Source: Aeromonas jandaei (lineage in GTDB: Bacteria > Pseudomonadota > Gammaproteobacteria > Enterobacterales > Aeromonadaceae). Taken from it: DNA of 64,000 bases. A model generated the notes under the pieces. It was not told the origin of the DNA. It worked only from the letters and a program-made list of their open reading frames with translations, and ran no database searches. Of the stretch, positions 51,958 to 60,091 are shown piece by piece (positions within the stretch are counted from its first letter, which is position 1; each line of letters starts with the position of its first letter). The DNA is taken from contig NZ_CP149571.1 of the NCBI RefSeq assembly GCF_037890695.1, forward strand, positions 2,510,001 through 2,574,000. Direction: 5' to 3'. A program made the position numbers and the translations under genes.

Positions 51958-52183
51958 TCTCTTCACTCTGTTAGAACAGCAGTTTCCTTCTGCAACCGTC
52001 ACGCGAGGCGACTATCAGTTGGGATTCGGCGCATTTCCGGAATGGGATTCGCTCGGTCATTTTAATTTTCTGCTACTGGTTGAACAGACTTTCTCGGTAC
52101 GCTTCGATCCTGAAGAGCTGGCGATGATGAAGCAACTTCAGGATATTCGTGATGCGCTGTTGCGTCGTGGTCTTGCCCTGTGA
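51950..52183 (+). CDS. Acyl carrier protein 1 of the glycosylation island
   Basis: The 77-residue protein has the phosphopantetheine attachment motif PEWDSLGHFNFLLLVEQ with Ser34, and the helical ACP frame (FDPEELAMMKQLQDIRDALL). It starts inside the end of the FkbH-type gene and its stop overlaps the next start, so the three proteins are made together. It is most likely the carrier loaded by the FkbH-type enzyme rather than the fatty-acid ACP, which lies elsewhere. Confidence 0.9.
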   Translation: MTDLFTLLEQQFPSATVTRGDYQLGFGAFPEWDSLGHFNFLLLVEQTFSVRFDPEELAMMKQLQDIRDALLRRGLAL

Positions 52184-52935
52184 TTGAGGCTCTATCTCAT
52201 GCTCTGAGCACGCTAGGGATCTCGCGCGGAAGTGCCTTGATGGTTCACTCTGACGCTATGGCTGTAGCCCAGTTTCCTGGTCAGAGTAATAACGCTGGAA
52301 TGCAAGCTTTTTGGAGCGGGATACAGGAGTGGCTTGGAGACGAGGGCACTCTGCTGGTGCCGACATTCACTTATAGCCTGACACGCAAGGTATGTTTCGA
52401 CCGGGTGACGTCTCCCAGTGAAGTGGGCCTGATGACGGAACTGTTTCGCACTCTGCCTGATGTGGGGCGTACCCGCGACCCTATCTTCAGCATGGCCGTA
52501 TGGGGTGCGGGGGGGGACGAGATTATTACCGCTGGCGGTCATGACTGTTTTGGTCAAGATAGCCCCTTTGCCTGGTTGGCTGCCCATGATGGCTGGATTG
52601 CCGGTTTTGCCTGCCATCCCGATCGCATTACCTTCACCCACTATGTGGAGCAGCAACTTGGTGTCGATTATCGCTTTATGAAGCGCTTTGAGGGTGAAGT
52701 CTGCGATGGCGGTGCTGTGCGCCCCTGGTATTGTGACTACTTTGTGCGAAAACTCGATCTGGCCAGCGAGATAGATCTTTCCCGTCTGGTTGAAGCTCTT
52801 AAAAGTCAAAACAAGTGGCATCAGGGGTTATTTGGCCGGTTACCGGTCTGGGCGGTTCGTTGCGCCGACTTTGCCGCGGTGGCCAAACAACTGATTGCAG
52901 AGCATCCCCATGCTCTCATCCGGGAGGGGGCATGA
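52180..52935 (+). CDS. AAC(3)-fold acyltransferase
   Basis: The GTG start at 52180 overlaps the ACP stop and gives 251 residues. The AAC(3) (antibiotic N-acetyltransferase) fold is shown by LMVHSDAMAVAQF near the start, LLVPTFTYSLTRKVCFDR, DVGRTRDPIFSMAVWGAG, DSPFAWLAAHDGWIAGF and the catalytic histidine motif FTHYVEQQ. In biosynthetic clusters such enzymes acylate amino sugars or other amines. Placed after an ACP, it probably moves the ACP-bound acyl group onto an amino group of a sugar. It should not be read as an antibiotic-resistance gene. Confidence 0.87.
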   Translation: MIEALSHALSTLGISRGSALMVHSDAMAVAQFPGQSNNAGMQAFWSGIQEWLGDEGTLLVPTFTYSLTRKVCFDRVTSPSEVGLMTELFRTLPDVGRTRDPIFSMAVWGAGGDEIITAGGHDCFGQDSPFAWLAAHDGWIAGFACHPDRITFTHYVEQQLGVDYRFMKRFEGEVCDGGAVRPWYCDYFVRKLDLASEIDLSRLVEALKSQNKWHQGLFGRLPVWAVRCADFAAVAKQLIAEHPHALIREGA

Positions 52936-53339
52936 AACTGCATCATGTCGGGTTGGTGGTATCCGAGCTTGAGCTCGGGGTTTGCTATTGCCGCGAGACC
53001 CTCGGGATTTCCCGATTTAGCGAGCCGGTGCTCGATCCTTTGCAGCGGGTACATATCTGTTTTGCATACGATGATGCCGGGATTTGCTACGAATTGATTG
53101 CTCCGGCCGGTGACGATAGCCCGGTCAGCCAGGCGTTACGTACGCGTCATAACCTGCTTAATCACTTGGCCTATGAAGTGGCAGATATAGCGATGGCAGC
53201 CGAACGACTTCGGGCTCAGCGTCACCTTCCCCTCGGGCCCAGCCAGCCCGCTATCGCCTTTGGCGGCGCCCACGTTCAATTTTTCCTAAGCCCGCTTGGG
53301 CACATTGTCGAATTGGTTCAGCATACCCATGACTCCTGA
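52932..53339 (+). CDS. VOC superfamily protein (methylmalonyl-CoA epimerase-like)
   Basis: The 135-residue protein opens MKLHHVGLVVSELELGVCYC and continues with ICYELIAPAG, NHLAYEVADIAMAAERLRAQ and GHIVELVQHTHDS, the two beta-alpha-beta-beta-beta units and metal ligands of the VOC fold. Methylmalonyl-CoA epimerase and glyoxalase are relatives. In this operon an epimerase acting on an acyl group held by ACP or CoA is plausible. The start overlaps the previous stop (ATGA). Confidence 0.85.
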   Translation: MKLHHVGLVVSELELGVCYCRETLGISRFSEPVLDPLQRVHICFAYDDAGICYELIAPAGDDSPVSQALRTRHNLLNHLAYEVADIAMAAERLRAQRHLPLGPSQPAIAFGGAHVQFFLSPLGHIVELVQHTHDS

Positions 53340-54651
53340 CACGGATTTTTTACCTGCAGACTGGCAAGACCCGACGCAGATTGGCCAGGCCATGTATGAT
53401 CTGGCGGCGCGCCTTTATCCTATCAATCGCAGCCTGACCGGTAATGGCGTTCGAGAAAGCCTTGCATTGCTATGCCATTGCCTGCCGGAGTTGCAGGTTC
53501 ACGAAGTGCCGACCGGTACTGAGTGTTTTGACTGGCAAGTGCCTGAAGAATGGAACGTACGCGAGGCTTACATAGTGGGGCCGGATGGGCGTCGGGTAGT
53601 CGATTTTCGCGATCACAATCTGCATCTGGTGGGGTATTCAGAGCCTGTTGATACGATGCTGTCTCTGGAAGAACTGCAGCTGCACCTGCACTCGTTACCG
53701 GAGTTGCCTGATGCCATTCCTTATGTCACTTCCTACTACCGGCGTCGGTGGGGCTTTTGTCTGACTCACAGGGTTCGTGAACAGTTGCAGCCAGGGCAGT
53801 ACCGGGTAGTGATCGATGCGACGCTTGCTCCGGGGTCACTGACTTATGCAGATATGTGTTTGGCAGGAGAGAGCAAGCAAGAGATCCTGCTGTCAAGCTA
53901 TCTTTGCCATCCATCCATGGCCAACAACGAGCTTTCGGGTCCCTTGGTCGGTGTGTTTTTGATGGCCTGGCTCGCCAGGATGCCGCGTCGCCGTTATAGC
54001 TATCGCCTCATATTGGTGCCTGAAACGCTGGGCGCCATTGTATACCTGTCACGCCATCTGGCACACCTGAAAGCACAGACGCTGGCGGGGTTCAACCTCT
54101 CTTGTCTTGGGGATGAACGTGGTTACTCCTATTTGCCCTCACGCCGTGGTGGTACATTGGCTGACAGAGCCGCATTGCACGCTCTTGCCCACATTGACCC
54201 GGGATTTCATCGTTTCAGCTTTCTGGATCGAGGTTCCAATGAGCGTCAGCTGTGCGCTCCCGGGGTTGACCTGCCGATCGCCTCGATTATGCGCACCAAA
54301 TATGGTTGTTACCCTGAGTATCACACCTCGCTTGATGATCTCTCTCTCGTAACGCCTGCTGGCTTGGCGGGAGGCTTTATGGCAGTGCGCAGGGCAATTG
54401 AATGTATTGAGCTGGATGGACGTTATCGAGTAACGGTGCTTTGCGAGCCGCAAATGGGCAAGCGCGGTCTCTATCCTGATCTATCGACCCGCTGGTCAGG
54501 ATGGGCTGTGCGGGACATGATGAACCTGCTTGCTTACAGTGATGGAGAGATGACCCTGTTCGAGATTGCCGAGACGATCCACATTCCATTCTGGCAAGCC
54601 CGCCAACTGGCAGACATGTTGCTCGAAGCGGGCTTGCTCAGTCCGGTCTAG
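53329..54651 (+). CDS. DUF4910 aminopeptidase-like protein
   Basis: This 440-residue protein has the layout of the DUF4910 family: an M28-peptidase-like fold with an inserted DUF2172 domain (FDWQVPEEWNVREAYIVGPD to about residue 150) and a C-terminal winged helix (about 375-440). Metal-site candidates are LLSSYLCHPSMANNELSGPL, LVPETLGAI and YPEYHTSLDD. Relatives occur in polysaccharide and modified-sugar loci and may cut or form amide bonds rather than digest peptides. The ATG at 53329 overlaps the VOC gene. Its stop shares a CTAG with the convergent small gene. Confidence 0.87.
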   Translation: MTPDTDFLPADWQDPTQIGQAMYDLAARLYPINRSLTGNGVRESLALLCHCLPELQVHEVPTGTECFDWQVPEEWNVREAYIVGPDGRRVVDFRDHNLHLVGYSEPVDTMLSLEELQLHLHSLPELPDAIPYVTSYYRRRWGFCLTHRVREQLQPGQYRVVIDATLAPGSLTYADMCLAGESKQEILLSSYLCHPSMANNELSGPLVGVFLMAWLARMPRRRYSYRLILVPETLGAIVYLSRHLAHLKAQTLAGFNLSCLGDERGYSYLPSRRGGTLADRAALHALAHIDPGFHRFSFLDRGSNERQLCAPGVDLPIASIMRTKYGCYPEYHTSLDDLSLVTPAGLAGGFMAVRRAIECIELDGRYRVTVLCEPQMGKRGLYPDLSTRWSGWAVRDMMNLLAYSDGEMTLFEIAETIHIPFWQARQLADMLLEAGLLSPV

Positions 54652-54884
54652 GTGCTTAGCAGTGCCGCTAGTTCACCTTCCAGCCAATCGGCTAATCCAA
54701 GCCAGTCATGGCGCTCTTGGCATGCCAGCAATGCGGCAATGATTCTGGCTGCCTCGCTGCGATGTTCCTGTGGGAGCGCCAGCAACACCTGTTCGAGTAC
54801 ATCCGGAAGGGTCAGGGCACTCTCCACATGATGGCCGAGCCTAAAACGGTGGGCGAGGGCGATGCAATGGTGTTTGAGCGTCAT
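54648..54884 (-). CDS. Small helical protein downstream of maf-2, function unknown
   Basis: The 78-residue protein is predicted helical and acidic (LPDVLEQVLLALPQEHRSEA, WLGLADWLEGELAALLST). I do not recognise it. The start overlaps the maf-2 stop (ATGA), so the two are translated together, and the stop codon shares CTAG with the DUF4910 gene on the other strand. It may be a small partner of Maf-2. Confidence 0.7.
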   Translation of the reverse strand: MTLKHHCIALAHRFRLGHHVESALTLPDVLEQVLLALPQEHRSEAARIIAALLACQERHDWLGLADWLEGELAALLST

Positions 54885-56173
54885 GATGCAAAGTCCGGAT
54901 GATATTCACTACCGAGCAGAGCTGCACCATCTCGGCTGCTGTTCCAGAAATGAACTTCGGGATGGGCCGCCATATAGCGTTCCAGCTCAATCTGATAGGT
55001 TGTGAAGTTGGGATTGGTGCAGACCCGTTTCCCATGGCCATCCACGACCCAGCTCAGTGCCTGACTGGCGCAGGGGCCGAGAGCCCCGTCTTGCCAGCCG
55101 GCATGGGTCTGGCCACCGGGGAAGGCAAAATCGCAACCAAGCAGGAGTACCTCTGTGCATCCGATTTGTACTGCCAGATCGACGGTCGGATGAATGACGC
55201 TTCCTCCCTGATGCAGGGTTCCCTTGGGATGTTTCCGAGCCAGCGCTGCATACATGGGACTGGCCGAGTAGGTGGTAAGCCGTGGGCCTGGCCAAGCATT
55301 AAGAGTGTCGGATGGTACCATGGGCGCATAGACAAGAGGGACTGTATCCAACCCTGCCCCTGGCAACCTGTCCGGGGTAATAGCATCATCGATACTGACT
55401 ACCACATGAGGTGCAAGGCCATAACTGCGTAACGAAACCAGCGCTGTATCGACGCAAATTACCAGCCAGTCTGGATGATGTGCCAGCCAGTCAGCCAGTT
55501 TTGGCAGATGTTGTGTCAGGGTGGGCCCACTGGCGATGATCAGTGCGCTGCCATCAGGACGAGAGCCAAATAGAGAGCTTACGTCACCATCGTTTGCCAC
55601 CAGAGACATATTCTCAGCCAGCCGGCTTAAGATCCGTGGCGATGCGGGATCAAAGCGTTGGCGTGTGTAACCAGCCAGTATCTCGCTCATCAAACGGCCA
55701 CGAATACGACAAGCACTCTCTTCTGCCAGTTCCAGTTCACTTGGTAGAGCGAAGAAGGGCAGGAGTATCTCCTGCTCGTCGCAAGCCATGGTTAGATGCA
55801 CGCGGGGGTCTTGCAGCCAATCATCCTGTTCAAGCAGTGCCAGTACCAAAGTGAAAAGACTTTGGTTGAGGATGTGGATATGCAGGGTGCGCAGATCGCG
55901 GCGTGTCAGTAATGTTCGCTGCAAATCGCCAAGGCCTGTGCCGTAAAGGTGTATAACCGGAGCCATAGGCAGACTGGCTGCTTGCAATTCGGCTTCTGCA
56001 ACCCGGTTGTGACGACTGGTCAGCTGGATGCCATTGACCAGTAGCGTGCTGCTGATGCCCTCGCACAATTCAACCTGCAGATCGCCCAGCTGGGCTACCG
56101 TGAGGTGGGCTGCTAGCCGTGGCCAACGCTGTTCAATGATCGCCAGATGGTGGCGCAACAGCTCTTCATTCAT
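54881..56173 (-). CDS. maf-2: Second motility accessory factor (Maf-2), glycosyltransferase
   Basis: With the ATG at 56173 (overlapping the pseI end) this is 430 residues, much shorter than Maf-1. The MAF core is evident: SALIIASGPTLTQHLPKLAD (about 209-228), VICVDTALVSLRSYGLAPHV and DLAVQIGCTEVLLLGCDFAF. GC content is normal here, unlike maf-1, so the two Maf genes have different histories. It probably glycosylates flagellin, either another site or another flagellin such as a lateral one. It lies in the pse operon. Confidence 0.88.
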   Translation of the reverse strand: MNEELLRHHLAIIEQRWPRLAAHLTVAQLGDLQVELCEGISSTLLVNGIQLTSRHNRVAEAELQAASLPMAPVIHLYGTGLGDLQRTLLTRRDLRTLHIHILNQSLFTLVLALLEQDDWLQDPRVHLTMACDEQEILLPFFALPSELELAEESACRIRGRLMSEILAGYTRQRFDPASPRILSRLAENMSLVANDGDVSSLFGSRPDGSALIIASGPTLTQHLPKLADWLAHHPDWLVICVDTALVSLRSYGLAPHVVVSIDDAITPDRLPGAGLDTVPLVYAPMVPSDTLNAWPGPRLTTYSASPMYAALARKHPKGTLHQGGSVIHPTVDLAVQIGCTEVLLLGCDFAFPGGQTHAGWQDGALGPCASQALSWVVDGHGKRVCTNPNFTTYQIELERYMAAHPEVHFWNSSRDGAALLGSEYHPDFAS

Positions 56174-57212
56174 CTTTTGCAATCCACTCCCAGTTGAGAG
56201 GCTGATTGGCGCTCAGGTCGCGGTTAACCCGCTTGCCGATGAGTCGATCGTAATCGGCCGGGGGCAGACCGAGGGCGGGGCGCACCGACTTGATGTGCTC
56301 TGCGGTGAGCACCTCGCCGGCTACCATCTCCTTGACCAGATAGAGGGAGCGGCGAAACGCACGGTTACCCTGTTCACTGGCGGTGAGCTGGTAGTCAGCC
56401 ACCCCGAGGGCGGCATGGGCGGTATTGACCGAGGCCACCAGCTCGGTGAGCTCGGCCGGTTCCATGGAGAAGGCGCAATCCGGCCCGCCGTCGGCGCGTG
56501 CCAGAGTGAAGTGCTTCTCGATGAGGGTTGCCCCGAGCGCGATGGCGGCGATGGCCGTGGCCGATCCCAGGGTGTGATCAGAGAGCCCCACCTCGACACC
56601 GAAGCGCTGGCGCAACATGGGGAGGGTACACAGGTTGTACTCGGCTGCCGGCGCCGGATAGCCGCTGACACAGTGCAGCAGTGCCAGCTGGCCGTTGCCA
56701 TGCTTGAGTGCCATCTCGACCGCGGCGGCGATCTCGGCCTCGTTCGCCATGCCGGTGGACATGATGAGCGGCTTGCCGGTCTGGGCTGCGTAGCGGATGA
56801 GGGGCAAGTCCACCAGCTCGAAGGAGGCGATCTTGTAGGCCGGACAGTCGAGGGATTCCAGCAGATCCACCGCACTGAAGTCGAACGGGCTGCTAAAGAC
56901 CGTCAGGCCCAGCTCGCGCCCTTTGGCAAACAGCGCCTGGTGCCACTCCCACGGGGTGTGCGCCCACTCATAAAGGTCATAGAGGCTGTGGCCATCCCAC
57001 AAACCGCCGTGGATCTGAAATTCCGGTCGATCACTTTTGAGGGTGATGGTATCCGGGCGGTAAGTTTGCAGCTTGACGGCGCTGGCACCCGCTGCTTTGG
57101 CTGCGGTCATGATGGCCAGGGCGCGGTCCAGATTGCCATTGTGGTTGGCCGACAGTTCGGCAATCACATAGGGAACCTGTTCCTGGTTGATGGGGCGATG
57201 ATCGATCTGCAT
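56166..57212 (-). CDS. pseI: Pseudaminic acid synthase PseI (NeuB family)
   Basis: PseI condenses 6-deoxy-AltdiNAc with phosphoenolpyruvate to form pseudaminic acid. The 348 residues show YVIAELSANHNGNLDRALAI, VKLQTYRPDTITLKSDRPEF, FSSPFDFSAVDLLESLDCPA, and GLSDHTLGSATAIAAIALGA followed by IEKHFTLARADGGPDCAFSM. A C-terminal SAF domain (about 290-348) contains EHIKSVRPALGLPP. NeuB of sialic acid shares the fold. The EFQIHGGLWDGHSLYDLY segment and the pse neighbours favour PseI. It was first called neuB in Aeromonas. Confidence 0.93.
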   Translation of the reverse strand: MQIDHRPINQEQVPYVIAELSANHNGNLDRALAIMTAAKAAGASAVKLQTYRPDTITLKSDRPEFQIHGGLWDGHSLYDLYEWAHTPWEWHQALFAKGRELGLTVFSSPFDFSAVDLLESLDCPAYKIASFELVDLPLIRYAAQTGKPLIMSTGMANEAEIAAAVEMALKHGNGQLALLHCVSGYPAPAAEYNLCTLPMLRQRFGVEVGLSDHTLGSATAIAAIALGATLIEKHFTLARADGGPDCAFSMEPAELTELVASVNTAHAALGVADYQLTASEQGNRAFRRSLYLVKEMVAGEVLTAEHIKSVRPALGLPPADYDRLIGKRVNRDLSANQPLNWEWIAKDE

Positions 57213-57218
57213 CTGTGT

Positions 57219-58475
57219 TCAGATTCCTGTGCCAAGTTGCCAGCCTTGCGGCGCCTGTTGCCAGGGGGCAGGGGGCGCTATCTGCGGTGGCTCGGCAAGA
57301 TAGAGGGGAAATTGGGAGAGAATTGTCTGCAAGCGATGTGCCAGCTCTTGCCACTCCGTTGGTTGAAGTGGCCGGGCGGCCTGCCATGTCAGTTGCTGAC
57401 CGTTCAGCGTCAGGGTGAGCAGCTGCTGGTCATCATGGCGTAGTTGCCACTGTTGGCCATCTGGTATCAGTTGATAATCGGGCTGTGGTAGCAGCCAAGC
57501 GGTGAGGCGATCCAGCCCCAGCCCGTCCACCTGCTGCTGGCCGCGGTGGCGGTAGTCGTCTGACTGTTGCTCAAGCCGGTGCAGGGCTTGCAGCAGCCGC
57601 TCAGGCTCGGCCAGCTCGCTCAGGGTCAGCCGCTCAGCCAGCTGGAAGCGGGCGATCACATCGTCGTTGAACTGCTGATTGTCGACGATGGGCACCGCCA
57701 GGGTCGGCAGGCCGAGACAGGCCCGCTCCCAGGTCATGCCGCCGGCGGCGCCGATGGCGAAGTCGTGCCGGCTCATCAGGTCGGCCATCTGGTCGCTCTG
57801 GCGCAGCAGCACCAAATCGAGGTCGGCCAGCTCGGCCACTCTCTGTTCCAGCTCGGGCCAGAAGGGATTGGCCCCGCCAGCCACCAGGGTCCAGCGGATG
57901 GTTCGGGCCCAGGGCAGTCGAGCCAGCGTGTTGAGGGTCGTGAGGCAGGCTCCGGCCGGATCAGCGCCGCCAAAGCAGATGAGGCCACGTTGCCACAGGC
58001 TGGCCTTTTGGCGTGCTAGCTGGCGATAGGCGGGGCGCAGCAGGGCATAGTCGGCGCCCAGCAGCAGCCGGCAATCGGCGGGGGTAAGCGACTGGTAATC
58101 GGCGGCGCTGCGCAGCGGCCCCTGATCCAGCAGCAACTGACCATGATGAGGGCGATCGGCCAGATCGTCGATCACCAGCAACTGACCACAGTGCATCGCC
58201 AGTGTCTGCTCGATTTGTCGATCAATGTGGTAGTGATCACACACCAGCCACTCCGGGCGCAAGGTGGGCAAGGGGCCTGCGTCGTCCAGAGCGCAAAGAG
58301 GGTGATGCTGGTGGGATTGCAGCAGTGGCAACAGGTGGGCCGGTAGCTGATGGCAGAGAAAGTGGCACTCGGCGCCAGCCGTTATCAGCCGATCGGCGAT
58401 GGCCAGACAGCGCATCAGATGACCCAGGCCGATTTCGGCGCCGGCGTCGAGCCGGAAGGCAACCTTAAACGCCAT
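57219..58475 (-). CDS. pseG: UDP-sugar hydrolase PseG with C-terminal extension
   Basis: PseG releases UDP from UDP-6-deoxy-AltdiNAc. The ATG at 58475 overlaps pseF and gives 418 residues. Residues 1-320 match: AFRLDAGAEIGLGHLMRCLA, VCDHYHIDRQIEQTL, LICFGGADPAGACL and HDFAIGAAGGMTWERACLGL. An extra 89 residues at the end (from PQPDYQLIPDGQQWQLRHDD) contain a Gln/Leu-rich beta stretch and QELAHRLQTILSQFPLYLAE, which the shorter PseG proteins lack. The gene corresponds to flmD of Aeromonas. It sits 6 bp before pseI. Confidence 0.92.
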   Translation of the reverse strand: MAFKVAFRLDAGAEIGLGHLMRCLAIADRLITAGAECHFLCHQLPAHLLPLLQSHQHHPLCALDDAGPLPTLRPEWLVCDHYHIDRQIEQTLAMHCGQLLVIDDLADRPHHGQLLLDQGPLRSAADYQSLTPADCRLLLGADYALLRPAYRQLARQKASLWQRGLICFGGADPAGACLTTLNTLARLPWARTIRWTLVAGGANPFWPELEQRVAELADLDLVLLRQSDQMADLMSRHDFAIGAAGGMTWERACLGLPTLAVPIVDNQQFNDDVIARFQLAERLTLSELAEPERLLQALHRLEQQSDDYRHRGQQQVDGLGLDRLTAWLLPQPDYQLIPDGQQWQLRHDDQQLLTLTLNGQQLTWQAARPLQPTEWQELAHRLQTILSQFPLYLAEPPQIAPPAPWQQAPQGWQLGTGI

Positions 58476-59160
58476 CTTGGGCCAGCACTTGATAGAGCAA
58501 TTCGGCCAGGTGCCAATCTTCCGGTGTATCGATATCGACCACCCTGTGTCTTGGCAGAATATGGCCGATCCCCTCTCCACCGACGGGGCTGATCCCGCCC
58601 AACCAGGCAGCCTGCGTCCCCCAATAGAACTGGCCAGCATCCTGATAGGCAGGCTCCAGATCCTGAGAGCGTTTCGCCATCTGCTCCGGCCAGAAGGGGG
58701 TGACCCGGCCCTGCTCATCCATGCGCACGGCGCGCTGGATAGGGAAGCCAAACTCGGCCACGGTATAAACAAATGGAGCCTTGCTTGCGATTAGCTGCTG
58801 ATAGGCGGCCTTCAGGTCGTCGGCCTGGATCAGCGGCACGGTGGCATAGATGCAGCAGTAGTGCTCTGCCTGGATGCCGAGCTGGTCGAGTCGCTGGATG
58901 GTGTCGATCACCACAGGGGTGGTACCGGTGTGATCATCGGCGAGGTTGGCTGGCCGCAGAAATGGCACTTCCGCGCCCAGTTGACGAGCGACCTTGGCAA
59001 TCTCCTCATCATCGGTGGAGACCACCACCTTGCTGAAACAGCCAGATTTTTGCGCCGCCTGGATGGCATAGGCGAGCATGGGCTGACCACAGAAGGGGAG
59101 GATATTCTTGCGTGGAATGCGTTTGCTGCCACCCCGGGCCGGGATAATGGCGATGGCCAT
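58465..59160 (-). CDS. pseF: CMP-pseudaminic acid cytidylyltransferase PseF
   Basis: PseF activates pseudaminic acid with CTP for transfer by Maf. The ATG at 59160 gives 231 residues, beginning AIAIIPARGGSKRIPRKNIL, the CMP-nonulosonate motif. It continues VVVSTDDEEIAKVARQLGAE, PFLRPANLADDHTGTTPVVI, YIYATVP-like YCCIYATVPLIQADDLKAAY, and HRVVDIDTPEDWHLAELLYQ. In Aeromonas literature this gene is called neuA. It heads the minus-strand operon pseF-pseG-pseI-maf-2, and its end overlaps pseG. Confidence 0.93.
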   Translation of the reverse strand: MAIAIIPARGGSKRIPRKNILPFCGQPMLAYAIQAAQKSGCFSKVVVSTDDEEIAKVARQLGAEVPFLRPANLADDHTGTTPVVIDTIQRLDQLGIQAEHYCCIYATVPLIQADDLKAAYQQLIASKAPFVYTVAEFGFPIQRAVRMDEQGRVTPFWPEQMAKRSQDLEPAYQDAGQFYWGTQAAWLGGISPVGGEGIGHILPRHRVVDIDTPEDWHLAELLYQVLAQDGV

Positions 59161-59324
59161 GATGGGCTCTCTCCGCTGGATCAATGCCTGGCCAAAGCCA
59201 GGATAATCGATGACAACTCTTTGATTATTTTTGATATTATACTGGTTTTTCTGCTTGTATTATCGATTTTTGCTACGGAATGGCAGCAGTGTGGTCGATA
59301 AGAGAGACAGGTCATGAAAAGTGG
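59161..59324. promoter_or_regulatory. Divergent AT-rich promoter region between pseF and pseH
   Basis: The 164 bp between the divergent genes are AT-rich in their centre. A minus-strand TATAAT (59236-59241) and a plus-strand TATTAT (59258-59263) are candidate -10 boxes; no convincing -35 boxes are visible. Confidence 0.4.
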
Positions 59325-59861
59325 ATGGCGTTTAAGATGAGCTATGGCGTTGAGTTACGCCCGATAGAGCCGTGGGATCTTCCTGCCTTGCGACGTTGGC
59401 GCAATAAGGATGAGGTGCGAATGCAGATGGTATCCCAGACGCGTATTTCGCCGCGGCAACAGCGCCAATGGTTTGCCGCCACCCGTGAGCGACTGGATCA
59501 GCAGCACTGGGTGCTCTGGTGCAAGGGCGTGCGAGCGGGCTACATCAATCTTAAAGGTGAGTGCCAGGACGCGCTACAGGGGCAGGCGATTGCCGATGCG
59601 GGACTCTATCTGGGCAACTCGACCGTGCGACATCCCATGTTGGCCATTGCTGCTGCCTTATCCCAGCTTGATCAGGGTTTTGATGAGTTGCACATCGGTT
59701 GTATCCGGACCCTGGTTCGGGAGAACAATCGCTCGGCCCTGCGCTTGAATGAACAACTGGGTTACCGTCAGATAGGGCAAGAGAACGGATTTTTCGCATT
59801 GGAACTGCTGCCTGCGGATTACTATGCCGCCCGTGAGCGGCTACGGAGATTTTTCAGATGA
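59325..59861 (+). CDS. pseH: GNAT N-acetyltransferase PseH
   Basis: PseH acetylates the 4-amino group of the pseudaminic acid precursor (UDP-4-amino-4,6-dideoxy-AltNAc). The GNAT fold is seen in VELRPIEPWDLPALRRWRNK, MQMVSQTRISPRQQRQWF, the core YINLKGECQD and the CoA loop VRENNRSALRLNEQLGYRQI. Starting at 59325 it is 178 residues; ATG at 59337 is an alternative. It is the first gene of block C and overlaps the next ACP. Confidence 0.88.
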   Translation: MAFKMSYGVELRPIEPWDLPALRRWRNKDEVRMQMVSQTRISPRQQRQWFAATRERLDQQHWVLWCKGVRAGYINLKGECQDALQGQAIADAGLYLGNSTVRHPMLAIAAALSQLDQGFDELHIGCIRTLVRENNRSALRLNEQLGYRQIGQENGFFALELLPADYYAARERLRRFFR

Positions 59862-60091
59862 CAATCGCATTGGAACAGGTTTTTGCCGAGGCTCTGGGTA
59901 TCGATATCGGCAGCGTCAGCGATGGGCTGGCCTACAATAGCATCCCGCAGTGGGACTCCGTCGCCCACATGGGGCTGATTGCCCAGTTGGAGGATAACTA
60001 CGGTGTATTGCTCGACACCGATGACATTATCGACATGAGCTCGGTCGGCAAGGCGCGGGAGATCTTGGCCAAGTACGGGGTCGCTTTCTGA
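59858..60091 (+). CDS. Acyl carrier protein 2 of the glycosylation island
   Basis: The second 77-residue ACP of the window has its attachment motif in PQWDSVAHMGLIAQLEDNYG (Ser34). It is distinct from ACP 1 in sequence but equal in length and layout. The start overlaps the pseH stop, and the next gene starts at its last base. It probably serves the activating enzyme and LuxE/LuxC-type genes downstream. Confidence 0.9.
   Translation: MTIALEQVFAEALGIDIGSVSDGLAYNSIPQWDSVAHMGLIAQLEDNYGVLLDTDDIIDMSSVGKAREILAKYGVAF

Noticed and set aside
52180..52935. An aminoglycoside resistance gene
   Set aside because: The fold is AAC(3)-like, but the gene overlaps an ACP gene in a biosynthetic operon and no mobile element is nearby.
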